Assembly (NCBI GenBank): GCA_002291465.1
Contig: CP021238.1
Location: forward strand, 806,001 to 870,000
Origin: Mycobacterium lepraemurium
GTDB lineage: Bacteria; Actinomycetota; Actinomycetes; Mycobacteriales; Mycobacteriaceae
DNA length: 64,000 bases
Direction of reading: 5' to 3'
The position numbers and the translations under genes are program-made. The notes under the pieces were generated by a model. The model searched no databases. It had not been told where the DNA came from and saw only the letters and a program-made list of their open reading frames with translations. How positions within the stretch are numbered: the first letter of the stretch is position 1; every line of letters starts with the position of its first letter. This document shows, in pieces, positions 51,246-60,865 of the stretch.

Positions 51246-52340
51246 ATGACGGATCCCGGAAAAAGCCCCGGACGCCACTCGGGCAGTCAGGGCATCACCT
51301 ACGCGTCGGCCGGGGTGGACATTGAAGTCGGCGATCGCGCTGTCGAATTGTTCAAGCCGCTGGCGACCAAGGCCACGCGACCCGAGGTGCGGGGCGGCCT
51401 GGGCGGATTCGCCGGCTTGTTCGCGCTACGCGGCGAATACCGCGAGCCGCTGCTGGCGGCCTCCACCGACGGCGTCGGGACCAAGCTGGCGGTCGCCCAG
51501 GCGATGGACAAGCACGACACCGTCGGGCTGGACCTGGTGGCGATGGTGGTCGACGACCTGGTGGTGTGCGGCGCCGAGCCGCTGTTCTTGCAGGACTACA
51601 TCGCGGTGGGCTGCACGGTGCCGGAACGGTTGAGCGCCATCGTCAGTGGCATCGCCGAGGGCTGCGTGCGGGCCGGCTGCGCGCTGCTGGGCGGGGAGAC
51701 GGCCGAACACCCGGGCCTGATGGAACCCGACCACTACGACATCTCGGCCACCGGCGTCGGTGTGGTCGAGGCCGACGACGTGCTGAGGCCGGATCGGGTC
51801 AAACCCGGCGACGTCATCATCGCGATGGGCTCGTCGGGTCTGCACTCCAACGGATACTCGTTGGCCCGCACGGTGTTGCTCGAGATCGACCGGATGAACC
51901 TGGACGGCTATGTCGAGGAGTTCGGCCGCACGCTGGGCGAAGAGCTGCTCGAACCCACCCGCATCTACGCCAAGGACTGCCTGGCGCTGGCCGCCGAAAC
52001 CCACGTGCGCACGTTCTGCCACGTCACCGGTGGGGGACTGGCCGGCAACCTGGCGCGCGTCATCCCGCACGGGCTGGTTGCCGAGCTGGACCGCGGCACC
52101 TGGACTCCCGCGCCGGTGTTCGCCATGATCGCCCAGCGCGGCCGGGTGACCCGCGAGGAGATGGAGAAGACGTTCAACATGGGTGTCGGCATGATCGCCG
52201 TCGTCGCTCCCGAGGACACCGACCGGGCCCTGGCCATCCTGACCGCCCGGCACCTGGACTGCTGGGTGCTGGGCACCGTCGGCAAAGGCGGCAAGGCGGG
52301 GCCGCGGGCCAAACTCGTCGGCCAACACCCGAGATTTTGA
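51246..52340 (+). CDS. purM: AIR synthetase PurM
   Basis: The 364-residue enzyme shows the PurM pattern: ITYASAGVDIEVGDRAVE, LLAASTDGVGTKLAVA, ALLGGETAEHPGLM with the metal-site residues, SGLHSNGYSLAR and HVTGGGLAGNLARVIP. It closes the imidazole ring of FGAM to AIR using ATP. It lies 60 bases after purF, and they probably form one transcript, ended by the hairpin at 52370-52394. Intact. Confidence 0.97.
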   Translation: MTDPGKSPGRHSGSQGITYASAGVDIEVGDRAVELFKPLATKATRPEVRGGLGGFAGLFALRGEYREPLLAASTDGVGTKLAVAQAMDKHDTVGLDLVAMVVDDLVVCGAEPLFLQDYIAVGCTVPERLSAIVSGIAEGCVRAGCALLGGETAEHPGLMEPDHYDISATGVGVVEADDVLRPDRVKPGDVIIAMGSSGLHSNGYSLARTVLLEIDRMNLDGYVEEFGRTLGEELLEPTRIYAKDCLALAAETHVRTFCHVTGGGLAGNLARVIPHGLVAELDRGTWTPAPVFAMIAQRGRVTREEMEKTFNMGVGMIAVVAPEDTDRALAILTARHLDCWVLGTVGKGGKAGPRAKLVGQHPRF

Positions 52341-52369
52341 AATAGCCGCGCCGCGGTAGAACCAACGCG

Positions 52370-52394
52370 GCGCCGGTGCGGTACGCATCGGCGC
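52370..52394. terminator. Bidirectional hairpin between purM and the DUF3073 gene
   Basis: GCGCCGGTGCG (52370-52380) and CGCATCGGCGC (52384-52394) pair at 10 of 11 positions with a 3-base loop. It is 30 bases past the purM stop and 13 bases past the convergent gene's stop. Confidence 0.7.
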
Positions 52395-52407
52395 CGGATT
52401 GTCGCTG

Positions 52408-52593
52408 TTAGCCTCGCCAGCCGTCCTGGTCGTCCCAGGGTTGGTCGGAGCCGTCGGTGTCCAGGTCGTTGGAGTCGTCCGAACCCGTTCCCGACAGCTC
52501 GCGCTGAAGCCGCTGGAAGTCGGTCTGCGGAGAACTGTATTTGAGTTCTCGTGCAACCTTGGTCTGCTTTGCCTTAGCCCGGCCGCGGCCCAT
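52408..52593 (-). CDS. DUF3073 small acidic protein (Rv0810c-like)
   Basis: The 61-residue protein has a basic N-terminus MGRGRAKAKQTKVARELKYSS, the diagnostic start of DUF3073, and a very acidic Asp/Ser tail (GSDDSNDLDTDGSDQPWDDQDG). These proteins are near-universal in actinobacteria and have no known function. The split into a basic head and acidic tail suggests binding to nucleic acid or ribosomes and self-masking (inference). It is intact and convergent with purM across a hairpin. Confidence 0.9.
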   Translation of the reverse strand: MGRGRAKAKQTKVARELKYSSPQTDFQRLQRELSGTGSDDSNDLDTDGSDQPWDDQDGWRG

Positions 52594-52739
52594 GGGGGAA
52601 CCCCCTCGCGCAATAACGGAGCGGCCTAACGAGTAGGCGGTTCCGATCTCCTGGTGTCGTATTGTCCTGTCGACAGTTTACCGTGCCTCGCCACTGGGCG
52701 TCGGCGCCCCCTGCTCGCTGTGGCGGACGTTACCGTTCA

Positions 52740-53834
52740 TTATCCCGCACCACCCCGCAACCGTTCAACGGCCAACCGCCCGGCGCCGATCTGCTCGGCC
52801 GGAGGCAGCGAATCGGGGTCGATCACCGCGGCCACCGCGGCCTGCGGGCCGGCTGCCAGCGCGGTGTCGGCGGGCAGCCCGCGCTTGAGCAGCGCCAGGG
52901 CGATCGGCCCGAGATCGACGTGGTCGACCACGGTGCCCAGCCGGCCGACCGCGCGCCCGCCGGCCTGCACCGGATCACCCGTCGCGGGCCGATCCACCGA
53001 GCCGTCGAGGTGCAGCAGCACCAGCATGCGGGGCGGTCGGCCCAGGTTGTGCACCCGCGCGACGGTCTCCTGCCCACGGTAACAGCCCTTGTCCAGGTGG
53101 ACGGCGCCCTGGCCGGGGCCGCCGATCCAACCCACTTCGTGCGGGATCGTGCGCTCATCGGTGTCCACGCCGAGCCGCGGCCGCCGGGCGGCCACCCGGT
53201 GGGCCTCGTACGCCCATACGCCGCCGGGCCGTACTCCGCCCAGCGCCAAGCGATTCCGCCAATCGGCGGCCTCGGCGCGCGGAACCACGAGGTCCAGTTC
53301 CAGCCGGCCGGCCGGGCCGGCCGGCATCCGGCGCAGGAAGCCGCCGCGGGTGGGCACCGCGGCCGCCTCGGCGGGCAGCGCATCCACCCCGAGCGCGTCG
53401 AGCACGGCCCGCTCAGCGAGCTTCGGGCCGAGCAGCGAGAACACCGCCAGATCGGCGGCGGCCGGGGTGACGTCGGACCAGAACACCATCTTGCGCAGGT
53501 AGTCCAGCAGCGGCCCGGCCCGCCACGGCTCGGTGTCGAGGTAGGTGGTGCCCGCCAGCTCGGTCTGGATCCAGTGGTCCCCGACCCGGCCCTGGCCGTC
53601 GAGGCTCAGATTCGGGGTGCTGGCGCCCTCGGGCAGGTCGCTGACGTATTGCGTCGAGATGCTGTGCAACCACGTCTGCCGGTCGGCGCCGGTCAGGGTG
53701 AGCACACCGCGGTGTGACCGGTCGATGACCAGCGCCTCGGTCTCGGCCGCGCGCTGCTCGCCCAAGGGGTCGCCGTAATGCCAGACGGCGCCCGCGTCGG
53801 GTCCGGTGTCGGGTGCGGGGACTGGGTGGGTCAC
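52740..53834 (-). CDS. YgfZ/GcvT-like folate-binding Fe-S protein (Rv0811c-like)
   Basis: The 364-residue protein carries the YgfZ signature KGCYRGQETVARV (about residue 250), with the conserved Cys, in a GcvT-like folate-binding fold: LTLTGADRQTWLHSISTQ at the N-terminus and GPGQGAVHLDKG before the signature. YgfZ proteins use tetrahydrofolate to help repair or assemble Fe-S enzymes. It is divergent from the aminotransferase gene, 92 bases away. A 146-base gap (52594-52739) to the DUF3073 gene holds nothing I recognise. Intact. Confidence 0.9.
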   Translation of the reverse strand: MTHPVPAPDTGPDAGAVWHYGDPLGEQRAAETEALVIDRSHRGVLTLTGADRQTWLHSISTQYVSDLPEGASTPNLSLDGQGRVGDHWIQTELAGTTYLDTEPWRAGPLLDYLRKMVFWSDVTPAAADLAVFSLLGPKLAERAVLDALGVDALPAEAAAVPTRGGFLRRMPAGPAGRLELDLVVPRAEAADWRNRLALGGVRPGGVWAYEAHRVAARRPRLGVDTDERTIPHEVGWIGGPGQGAVHLDKGCYRGQETVARVHNLGRPPRMLVLLHLDGSVDRPATGDPVQAGGRAVGRLGTVVDHVDLGPIALALLKRGLPADTALAAGPQAAVAAVIDPDSLPPAEQIGAGRLAVERLRGGAG

Positions 53835-53926
53835 GAGTCAACTCTACGGACCGCGCGCGGCCCGCCTCGGGTGTGCGGCCAGCTTCACACTCGGCGGGCG
53901 ACCGCGAGCCGATAGGCTTCACGACC

Positions 53927-54814
53927 ATGGCTGGCCGGACGGGAGTGATCGTCACGCTGGACGGCGAGGTGCATGCGCCGGACGCGCTGCTGCTGCACGC
54001 CGACGACCTGGCGGCGGTGCGCGGCGACGGTGTCTTCGAGACGCTGTTGGTGCGCGACGGCCGGGCCTGCCTGATCGAATCGCACCTGCAGCGGCTGACC
54101 CAGTCGGCCGCGCTGACCGAGCTGTCGGAGCCGGATCTGCCGCGCTGGCGGAGTGCGATCGAGGCGGCCACTCGGCGGTGGTGTGCGGGCGGCGCCGACG
54201 AAGGCGCGATGTGGTTGATCTATAGCCGCGGCCGGGAGGGCGGTTCGGCGCCGACGGCCTACGTCATGGTCACCGCCGTCCCCGACCGCGTCACCGCGGT
54301 CCGGCGCGACGGGCTGGCGGCGATCACCCTCGATCGCGGGCTGCCCGCCACCGGTGTCGACGCAATGCCGTGGCTGCTGGCCGGCGCCAAGACGCTGTCG
54401 TACGCGATCAACATGGCGGCCCTGCGTCACGCCGCCCGCCAGGACGCCGGCGACGTCGTCTTCGTCAGCACCGACGGCTACGTCCTGGAAGGCCCGCGCT
54501 CGACCGTGGTAATCGCCACCGACTCCGAGGCGCCCGGCGGCGGCCCGTGCCTGCTGACGCCGCCGCCGTGGTATCCGATCCTGCGCGGCACCACCCAGCA
54601 AGCGCTGTTCGAGGTGGCCCGGGCCAAGGGCTACGACTGCGACTACCGGGCGTTGCGGGGCGCGGATTTGTTTGCCGCCCAAGGCGTTTGGCTGATCTCC
54701 AGCATGACGTTGGCCGCAAGGGTGCACACCCTCGACGGCCGCCCGCTGCCGCGCGCGCCGATGGCGGCCGAGTTCGCCGAGTTGGTCGACGCCGCCATCG
54801 TCAGCGATCGCTGA
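53927..54814 (+). CDS. Class IV aminotransferase, aminodeoxychorismate lyase-like (Rv0812-like)
   Basis: The 295-residue fold-type IV PLP enzyme has LRGDGVFET-type sequence (AVRGDGVFETLLV), the PLP Lys in GAKTLSYAINM (about residue 154), and ESSRSxV-like EGPRSTVVI with LRGTTQQALFE. It may be PabC (4-amino-4-deoxychorismate lyase for folate) or a D-amino acid/branched-chain aminotransferase. PabC is the usual assignment for Rv0812, and folate use by the divergent YgfZ gene is compatible with it. It is intact and followed by a small ORF and a terminator. Confidence 0.85.
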   Translation: MAGRTGVIVTLDGEVHAPDALLLHADDLAAVRGDGVFETLLVRDGRACLIESHLQRLTQSAALTELSEPDLPRWRSAIEAATRRWCAGGADEGAMWLIYSRGREGGSAPTAYVMVTAVPDRVTAVRRDGLAAITLDRGLPATGVDAMPWLLAGAKTLSYAINMAALRHAARQDAGDVVFVSTDGYVLEGPRSTVVIATDSEAPGGGPCLLTPPPWYPILRGTTQQALFEVARAKGYDCDYRALRGADLFAAQGVWLISSMTLAARVHTLDGRPLPRAPMAAEFAELVDAAIVSDR

Positions 54815-54888
54815 GCGCTGGATTCTGTTGTCGGCTCGCCGATACGCGGGTACGTCGGCCGTACACAAGGAAGGAGGTGGTCCGCGAA

Positions 54889-54912
54889 ATGGAGTGCTTC
54901 ATGGACATGTGA
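54889..54912 (+). other. Candidate tiny ORF (MECFMDM) with strong ribosome site
   Basis: AAGGAGG at 54868-54875 precedes an in-frame GTG (54877) and ATG (54889). From the ATG the peptide is MECFMDM, then TGA, and the T-tailed hairpin at 54932 begins 20 bases later. Such a good ribosome site before so short a frame suggests a translated leader or sORF rather than chance, but there is no homologue I can name, and the SD-to-ATG spacing of 13 bases is long. Confidence 0.35.
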
Positions 54913-54931
54913 GGTGGCTGCGCGCTAGCTG

Positions 54932-54960
54932 CGCCGGCTTTCGAAGAGCCGGCGTTATTT
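54932..54960 (+). terminator. Intrinsic terminator after the Rv0812-like gene
   Basis: A perfect 8-bp stem CGCCGGCT/AGCCGGCG (54932-54939 with 54947-54954) and 7-base loop are followed by TTATTT. This is one of the few classical T-tailed terminators in the window. Confidence 0.85.
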
Positions 54961-54991
54961 GTGCGCTGGCGAATTCCCCGTAGTCACCCGG

Positions 54992-55037
54992 CCCCCGAGC
55001 TTCCGGTTTTTGTCCGACCAGGAACACGGCTCGGGGG
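54992..55037 (-). terminator. Hairpin beyond the nitrobindin-like gene
   Basis: CCCCCGAGC (54992-55000) and GCTCGGGGG (55029-55037) form a 9-bp stem with a 28-base loop, 47 bases past the stop of the leftward gene. It probably ends that transcript. The rest of 54815-55084 holds only the tiny ORF and the first hairpin. Confidence 0.5.
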
Positions 55038-55084
55038 TCGCTCCATGTTCGGGGCGGATGTGCCTGGCCCAGACAGGCCGGCCG

Positions 55085-55747
55085 CTACCCGGCAAACCGG
55101 GACAGTCGCGCCGACAGATGCGGCGCCAGCCCGCCGTCGGCATCCACCCGTTCCTCGACGTAGGCCAGATCTCCGCCTTCGACGATGCCGTAGAGCCGTT
55201 TGGCGCCGCCCACCAGCACACCGGATCGGCTGCGGGCCAGGGCATCGGTCACCAGCTCCCACGACGACTGGGTGCACGGGCGCCCGTAGAACAGTTCGAC
55301 GTAGCCCGCCGAATGCGCCAGCAGCAGTTCGATCGCCTGGGATTCGCTGGGATCGTTGGGATCGCGGACAAACCGCCAGAAACCGGTCTCGCGCAGGCCG
55401 CACTCCTGGTAGTCACCCCTCTCGTTCAGCCGCCAGGACCTGGCCTCCCAGTTCAGGTAGTCGCCGCCGTCGTGGGAGACCACGATCTGCTGCCCGAACC
55501 GGTGGTCGCCGTCATGGCCCCGCCCCTCGCCCTCACCGCGCCACACCCCGACCAGCGGCAGCAGCGCCAGCAGCGCGTCGCTGAGGTTGGCGCCCTCGCG
55601 CAGGTTCGCGGTGTCCGCGGGCAGGGGCAGGTCGTCGAAGGACGGGATGTTACGGCCGGCGGTCAGCTCGGCGCGCTCCGCGGCGGCGGCCACCGCCCGG
55701 TCGCCGGAGCCCGCCGGCCCCGACGGATCGTCGCCGGCGGGAGTCAC
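55085..55747 (-). CDS. Nitrobindin/FABP-like heme-binding protein (Rv0813c-like)
   Basis: The 220-residue protein has a disordered N-terminus of about 50 residues and then a ten-strand barrel domain of the nitrobindin (DUF1794) family: [65 protein letters not shown]-terminal His (near [12 protein letters not shown]) is the expected heme ligand in nitrobindins. These proteins bind heme and act on NO or peroxynitrite. GTG 55747 overlaps the stop of a 32-residue membrane peptide gene (GTGA), so the two are coupled. Intact. Confidence 0.85.
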   Translation of the reverse strand: MTPAGDDPSGPAGSGDRAVAAAAERAELTAGRNIPSFDDLPLPADTANLREGANLSDALLALLPLVGVWRGEGEGRGHDGDHRFGQQIVVSHDGGDYLNWEARSWRLNERGDYQECGLRETGFWRFVRDPNDPSESQAIELLLAHSAGYVELFYGRPCTQSSWELVTDALARSRSGVLVGGAKRLYGIVEGGDLAYVEERVDADGGLAPHLSARLSRFAG

Positions 55748-55842
55748 GACTCGTCAGTGATGAGCCGGTACAGCGTGTAGAGCGCAAACCAGGAAATCAC
55801 CACGACCGCCATGACCAGCATGATCTCGAAGAACAACACCAC
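55744..55842 (-). CDS. Small single-span membrane protein, 32 residues
   Basis: A short frame from GTG 55842 (or the next GTG at 55839) encodes [18 protein letters not shown], a full transmembrane helix, followed by [14 protein letters not shown]. The stop TGA overlaps the GTG of the Rv0813c-like gene by four bases, which is strong evidence that it is translated and coupled. The composition (hydrophobic core, then Tyr/Arg at the membrane border and an acidic end) is that of a real membrane peptide. I do not recognise a named family. It may anchor or regulate the heme protein made from the same mRNA. Confidence 0.65.
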   Translation of the reverse strand: MVLFFEIMLVMAVVVISWFALYTLYRLITDES

Positions 55843-55892
55843 GGGGACAAGTCTATTCGTCCCCCGTCGTCCCGATCGGGCCAGCCGGTGCG

Positions 55893-56195
55893 TCAGGCGA
55901 TCTTGACGTCGACCTCGTGGATGCCCGCACCCGACGGGGTGACCACGGCGTTGCCGTTACCGGCCGCCGAGAGTGCGCGCAGCGTCCAGGATCCCGGGGC
56001 GGCGAAGAAGCGGAAATCGCCGGTGGCCGACGCCACCACCTCGGCGGTGAACTCGTCGGACGAGTCCAGCAGGCGCACGAACGCGCCGCCCACCGCTTGG
56101 CCGTCGCTGTCCACCACGCGGCCGGTGATCACCGTTTCCTTCTCCAGGTCGACGCTGGCGGGCAGCGTCACTCCTTGCTTCGGTGCAGAGCACAT
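55893..56195 (-). CDS. sseC2: SseC2, DUF1416 sulfur-metabolism protein
   Basis: The 100-residue protein is nearly identical to M. tuberculosis SseC2: MCSAPKQGVTLPASVD, ETVITGRVVDSDGQAVGGAFVRLLD, and SGAGIHEVDVKI at the end. It forms an Ig-like/carboxypeptidase-regulatory-like beta sandwich with an N-terminal Cys. It always follows the rhodanese gene cysA2 and is thought to assist sulfur transfer, but the molecular role is not known. It begins one base past the cysA2 stop and belongs to the operon led by the poly-Cys leader ORF. It is intact although cysA2 is broken. Confidence 0.92.
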   Translation of the reverse strand: MCSAPKQGVTLPASVDLEKETVITGRVVDSDGQAVGGAFVRLLDSSDEFTAEVVASATGDFRFFAAPGSWTLRALSAAGNGNAVVTPSGAGIHEVDVKIA

Positions 56196-56196
56196 A

Positions 56197-57029
56197 TCAG
56201 CTTCCCAACTCGATCGGGGCACCCACCAGGGAGCCGTATTCCGTCCAACTGCCGTCGTAGTTCTTCACATTCCGATGCCCGAGCAGTTCATAAAGAACGA
56301 ACCAGGTGTGCGACGACCGCTCGCCGATCCGGCAGTAGGCGATCGTCTCCTTGCCGGGGTCCAGGCCGGCCGCGGCGTACAGCACGGCCAGTTCCTCGTC
56401 GGACTTGAAGGTGCCGTCCTCGTTGGCGGCCTTGCTCCACGGCACGTTGATGGCGCCGGGGATGTGGCCGGGCCGCTGGCTTTGTTCCTGCGGTAGGTGC
56501 GCCGGCGCCAGGATCTTGCCGTAGAACTCGTCCGGGGAGCGCACGTCGACCAGGTTCTTGACGTTGATCGCGGCGATCACCTCGTCCCGGAATGCCCGGA
56601 TGCTGTTGTCCGGTGCGGCCGCGGTGTAGGAGGTCGCCGGCCTGCTGACGGGGTCGCTGGGCAGGGTGCGGCCGTCCAGCTCCCACTTCTTGCGGCCGCC
56701 GTCGAGCAGCTTGACCTTCTCGTGGCCGTACAGCTTGAAGTACCAGTACGCGTAGGCGGCGAACCGGTTGTTGTTGCCGCCGTAGAGGATCACGGTGTCG
56801 TCGTTGGCGATGCCCCGCTCCGAGAGCAGCTGGAGAACTGCTGCGCGTCGACGAAGTCGCGTTTGACCGGGTCCTGCAGATCGGAGCGTCAGTCCAGCTT
56901 GATGGCGCCGGGGATGTGCCCGGCGTGATAAGCGCTGGTTTCCTCGTCGACTTCGACGAAGACGACGCCCGGGGTCTCGAGATTGCTCTCGGCCCAGTCG
57001 GTGGAGACCAGGACGTCGGAGCGTGCCAT
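56197..57029 (-). pseudogene. cysA2: Thiosulfate sulfurtransferase CysA2 (rhodanese), stop and frameshift
   Basis: The sequence matches CysA2 closely: [42 protein letters not shown], the active-site loop AYCRIGERSSHT with the nucleophile Cys, and SLVGAPIELGS. TGA at 56889-56891 replaces the Trp of KLDW (codon 47), and one A is lost near 56832 (QQFS-LLSERG). A normally Trp position (NNNWFAAYAYW) now reads Arg. Repaired, the protein has 277 residues, the normal length. Rhodaneses move sulfane sulfur from thiosulfate to thiols. The surviving downstream frame contains the catalytic half only, without a good start. Confidence 0.92.
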
Positions 57030-57065
57030 GGAGTGGATCCTTTCGATCGCTTTGGTTACGGCGGG

Positions 57066-57536
57066 TCAGGTGGAGCGCGCCGGGCGCCGGAAGCGGGCCA
57101 CCAGCGGGTAGAGCTGGCAGCCCAGGCAGATGCCGAAGGCGGCGTTGAGGAACGCCGCGGCCAAGGCGGCGGCGGTGGCGACGCGGCCGAACAGCGAAGC
57201 GCCCGCGGCGAATCCGGCGGCGCCGAGCACCGCGAAGATCAGGCCGACGAGTTGGGCGAACTTCAACGGCGGGATGGGCTCGCGCTCCCGCACCGGGCCC
57301 AGCCGCGGAGCGACGACGGCGGCGAATATCCGCCCGTAGGGGTGCTTGCGCGGTCCGCCGACCGCGCCGATCGCGAAGACGACGGCCTGGATGGCCAGGA
57401 TCGCCGCCGCGGCGGGCGGACTGACCGCCGACACGGCCAGGGTCAGCACCAGCACTGCGGTGGTGACCCAAGCGGCGAATCGCGGTCCACGCACGTCGAC
57501 CAGGTCGGGCTGCGTGGTGGTGTTGCTGCTCGGCAA
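57066..57536 (-). CDS. DUF4395 membrane protein of the sulfur operon
   Basis: The protein has about 156 residues from TTG 57536, which is preceded by GAGGAG at a 7-base spacing; GTG 57566 would add ten residues but lacks a ribosome site. It has four transmembrane helices (WVTTAVLVLTLAVSAV, AAILAIQAVVFAIGAVG, FAQLVGLIFAVLGAAGFAAG, AFLNAAFGICLGCQLYPLV) and the DUF4395 features VDVRGPRFAAW and GICLGCQLY with a CxxC-like Cys pair. The family is linked to thioredoxin-like and rhodanese genes and may move sulfur or reducing power across the membrane (inference). It is the first full gene after the poly-Cys leader, and is intact. Confidence 0.85.
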   Translation of the reverse strand: MPSSNTTTQPDLVDVRGPRFAAWVTTAVLVLTLAVSAVSPPAAAAILAIQAVVFAIGAVGGPRKHPYGRIFAAVVAPRLGPVREREPIPPLKFAQLVGLIFAVLGAAGFAAGASLFGRVATAAALAAAFLNAAFGICLGCQLYPLVARFRRPARST

Positions 57537-57639
57537 GGTACTACTCCTCGATGCCCTGTTGCTCACGGAAACGATGATGGGAGAGACGCCACGGTCGGGA
57601 TCCGGGGCCGTTCCGAGTGCTACGCGAAAGCGCGGCCAC

Positions 57640-57723
57640 TCAGCAGCAACAACAACAGCCCGCGGTGCGGCGCAGGTCGACCGCGCGGCGCTTGGTGAGC
57701 ATGGGCTCGAGGCGGGCTAACAC
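57640..57723 (-). CDS. Poly-cysteine leader ORF (cysteine-responsive attenuator)
   Basis: From GTG 57723 the frame encodes VLARLEPMLTKRRAVDLR, then RTAG and five consecutive Cys codons, stopping with TGA at 57640-57642 (27 residues; from the internal ATG 57702, 20 residues). TAAGCT lies exactly 7 bases upstream of the GTG, so transcription probably starts on the GTG and the mRNA is leaderless. Poly-cysteine leaderless short ORFs are known in mycobacteria to attenuate downstream sulfur genes when cysteine is plentiful: ribosomes that stall on Cys codons open the operon. The next genes are DUF4395, cysA2 and sseC2, the expected targets. The Cys run is preserved although cysA2 is dead. Confidence 0.85.
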   Translation of the reverse strand: MLARLEPMLTKRRAVDLRRTAGCCCCC

Positions 57724-57730
57724 GTCGGTC

Positions 57731-57761
57731 AGCTTACCTAATGACACCGTAGTCAGGCCAA
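57731..57761 (-). promoter_or_regulatory. Promoter of the poly-Cys leader transcript
   Basis: On the minus strand TAAGCT (57731-57736) fits a SigA-type -10 (TANNNT) 7 bases before the leader GTG. A weak -35 (TTGGCC) lies about 19 bases upstream and overlaps the end of thiX, so the sulfur operon has its own promoter inside the thiX 3' end. Confidence 0.6.
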
Positions 57762-58172
57762 CAGCGGTTTCAGGGCGGAGCGCAGGTCGGCGGCGCCGGG
57801 CACTCCGGAGCTGCGGTAGCGCTGCCGGCCGTCGGCGTCGAAGATCAGCGTGGTGGGCAGCGACAGCACCGCATAGCGGCGGGCGGTGTCCGGGTGGGCG
57901 TCCAGGTCGATCTCGACGTGCGCCACGCCGCCCAGGTCGGCGCAGACCTGGGCGACCACCCGGCGCACCCGATCGCACGGCCCGCACCACGGCGCGCTGA
58001 AATGCACGACGGTCGGTCCGTCGCGGGACAGCCCCAGCGCGGCCACGTCGTCGCCGGTGTCGCGCCGCGGCCCCGCGTCGATTTCCCGGATGCGTCCGGA
58101 GCGACGGGTCAACAGCCAGCCGGCCAGGGTTGCCGCGGCAAGCACCGCGAGGATCACGACGAGGGTGGTCAT
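57753..58172 (-). CDS. thiX: Membrane-anchored thioredoxin-like protein ThiX
   Basis: The 139-residue protein starts with a transmembrane helix (TLVVILAVLAAATLAGWLL) and has a thioredoxin domain with the redox motif PWCGPCDRV, a following VEIDLDAHPD strand and the cis-Pro in SLPTTLIFD. The N-terminal anchor and basic RRSGR after it suggest the domain faces the cytosol. It probably serves as a thiol reductant for the sulfur operon immediately downstream. The ATG overlaps the lmeA stop (ATGA). Both active Cys are intact. Corresponds to Rv0816c. Confidence 0.92.
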   Translation of the reverse strand: MTTLVVILAVLAAATLAGWLLTRRSGRIREIDAGPRRDTGDDVAALGLSRDGPTVVHFSAPWCGPCDRVRRVVAQVCADLGGVAHVEIDLDAHPDTARRYAVLSLPTTLIFDADGRQRYRSSGVPGAADLRSALKPLLA

Positions 58173-58981
58173 GACTGTTTGAACTCTTCGAGGGTCACGG
58201 TTACTCCGTACGTGATGCCCTCGATGATCACGTCGGAGCCGCGGGCCCCCTCGGTGGTGGGCGCGACGCCGAAGGGCAGCCGCTGATTGGGCAACCTGCC
58301 GCTGAAGGCGTGCAGCACCGCGTCGTGCTTGTCGGCCGGCACGGTCTGGTCGGCGGTGTCCGATCCGGTCAGGACGCCGGTCGGGGTGAACACCAGGGTC
58401 GCGGGGTCGTCGGGGGCGATGGACAGGTCGACCGAGACGCTCACCCGGTGGTCGAAGCCAGCCGATTTGGGGGTGCCGGTGAACACCAGCCCGTGACTGC
58501 CGGAGATGCCCGAGGCGGTGATGCCCCCGGTGGGGGTGTTGGTCTCCTTGGGCGGCGCCTCCACCATCAGGTCGCTGATGTTCAGATACCGGCCCAGGTG
58601 GGTGGAGTCGATGATGATGCGGCTCTCCAGCTTGCGCACCGCGAGCTTGGCGTCGGGTGCGATCAGCCAGGACGCCTGCGCCAGGTCCACCGAGTACATG
58701 GTGGCTTCCAGGGTGGCCTTTCCGGTCATCGCATGGCTCACGGCGTTGGCTTTGATCTCCAGCTGGTTGTAGTTGCCGCGCAGGGCCTGCGGAAGGAACG
58801 GAAACGCGACGATCGCCACGAACGGGTCGGTGCCCAGGTCGGCGGCCTTGCGCACGCTGGACGACAGCCGGTATTCGGCGTAGATGCTGGTCCCGTAGTC
58901 GACGCCGATCGCGCCGAGGGCGACCACGGCCACCAGGATCGCCGTCGCGGCCACACCGATCAGCACCTTGCGCACCTGCAT
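58169..58981 (-). CDS. lmeA: LmeA-like DUF2993 protein (Rv0817c-like)
   Basis: From ATG 58981 the protein has 270 residues, equal to Rv0817c. After a short basic start it has one transmembrane or signal helix (VLIGVAATAILVAVVALGAIG), then a DUF2993 domain: AEYRLSSSVRKAADLGTDPFVAIVAFPFLPQALRGNYNQLEI, repeated beta strands and IEGITYGVTVTLEEF. Rv0817c (LmeA) supports mannan elongation of lipomannan in the periplasm and binds phospholipids. A longer GTG start at 59038 exists, but the shorter form fits the family. Coupled with thiX by an ATGA overlap and divergent from glnR. Confidence 0.87.
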   Translation of the reverse strand: MQVRKVLIGVAATAILVAVVALGAIGVDYGTSIYAEYRLSSSVRKAADLGTDPFVAIVAFPFLPQALRGNYNQLEIKANAVSHAMTGKATLEATMYSVDLAQASWLIAPDAKLAVRKLESRIIIDSTHLGRYLNISDLMVEAPPKETNTPTGGITASGISGSHGLVFTGTPKSAGFDHRVSVSVDLSIAPDDPATLVFTPTGVLTGSDTADQTVPADKHDAVLHAFSGRLPNQRLPFGVAPTTEGARGSDVIIEGITYGVTVTLEEFKQS

Positions 58982-59150
58982 ATTGTGGCGTAACACCCGG
59001 GAGACGGTCGCCGGCGGACCGCCGGTGGCAGGGCTCACACCGGCTCATGTGCCACGCGAAAAAACCAGGTGACACGTTATCGTTAGATGACCTGGTCATG
59101 ATGGTGTTGAGATATTGTGAGATGCCGTTCCCCCGAACTGGAGGGACTAG

Positions 59151-60865
<1,715 letters not shown>

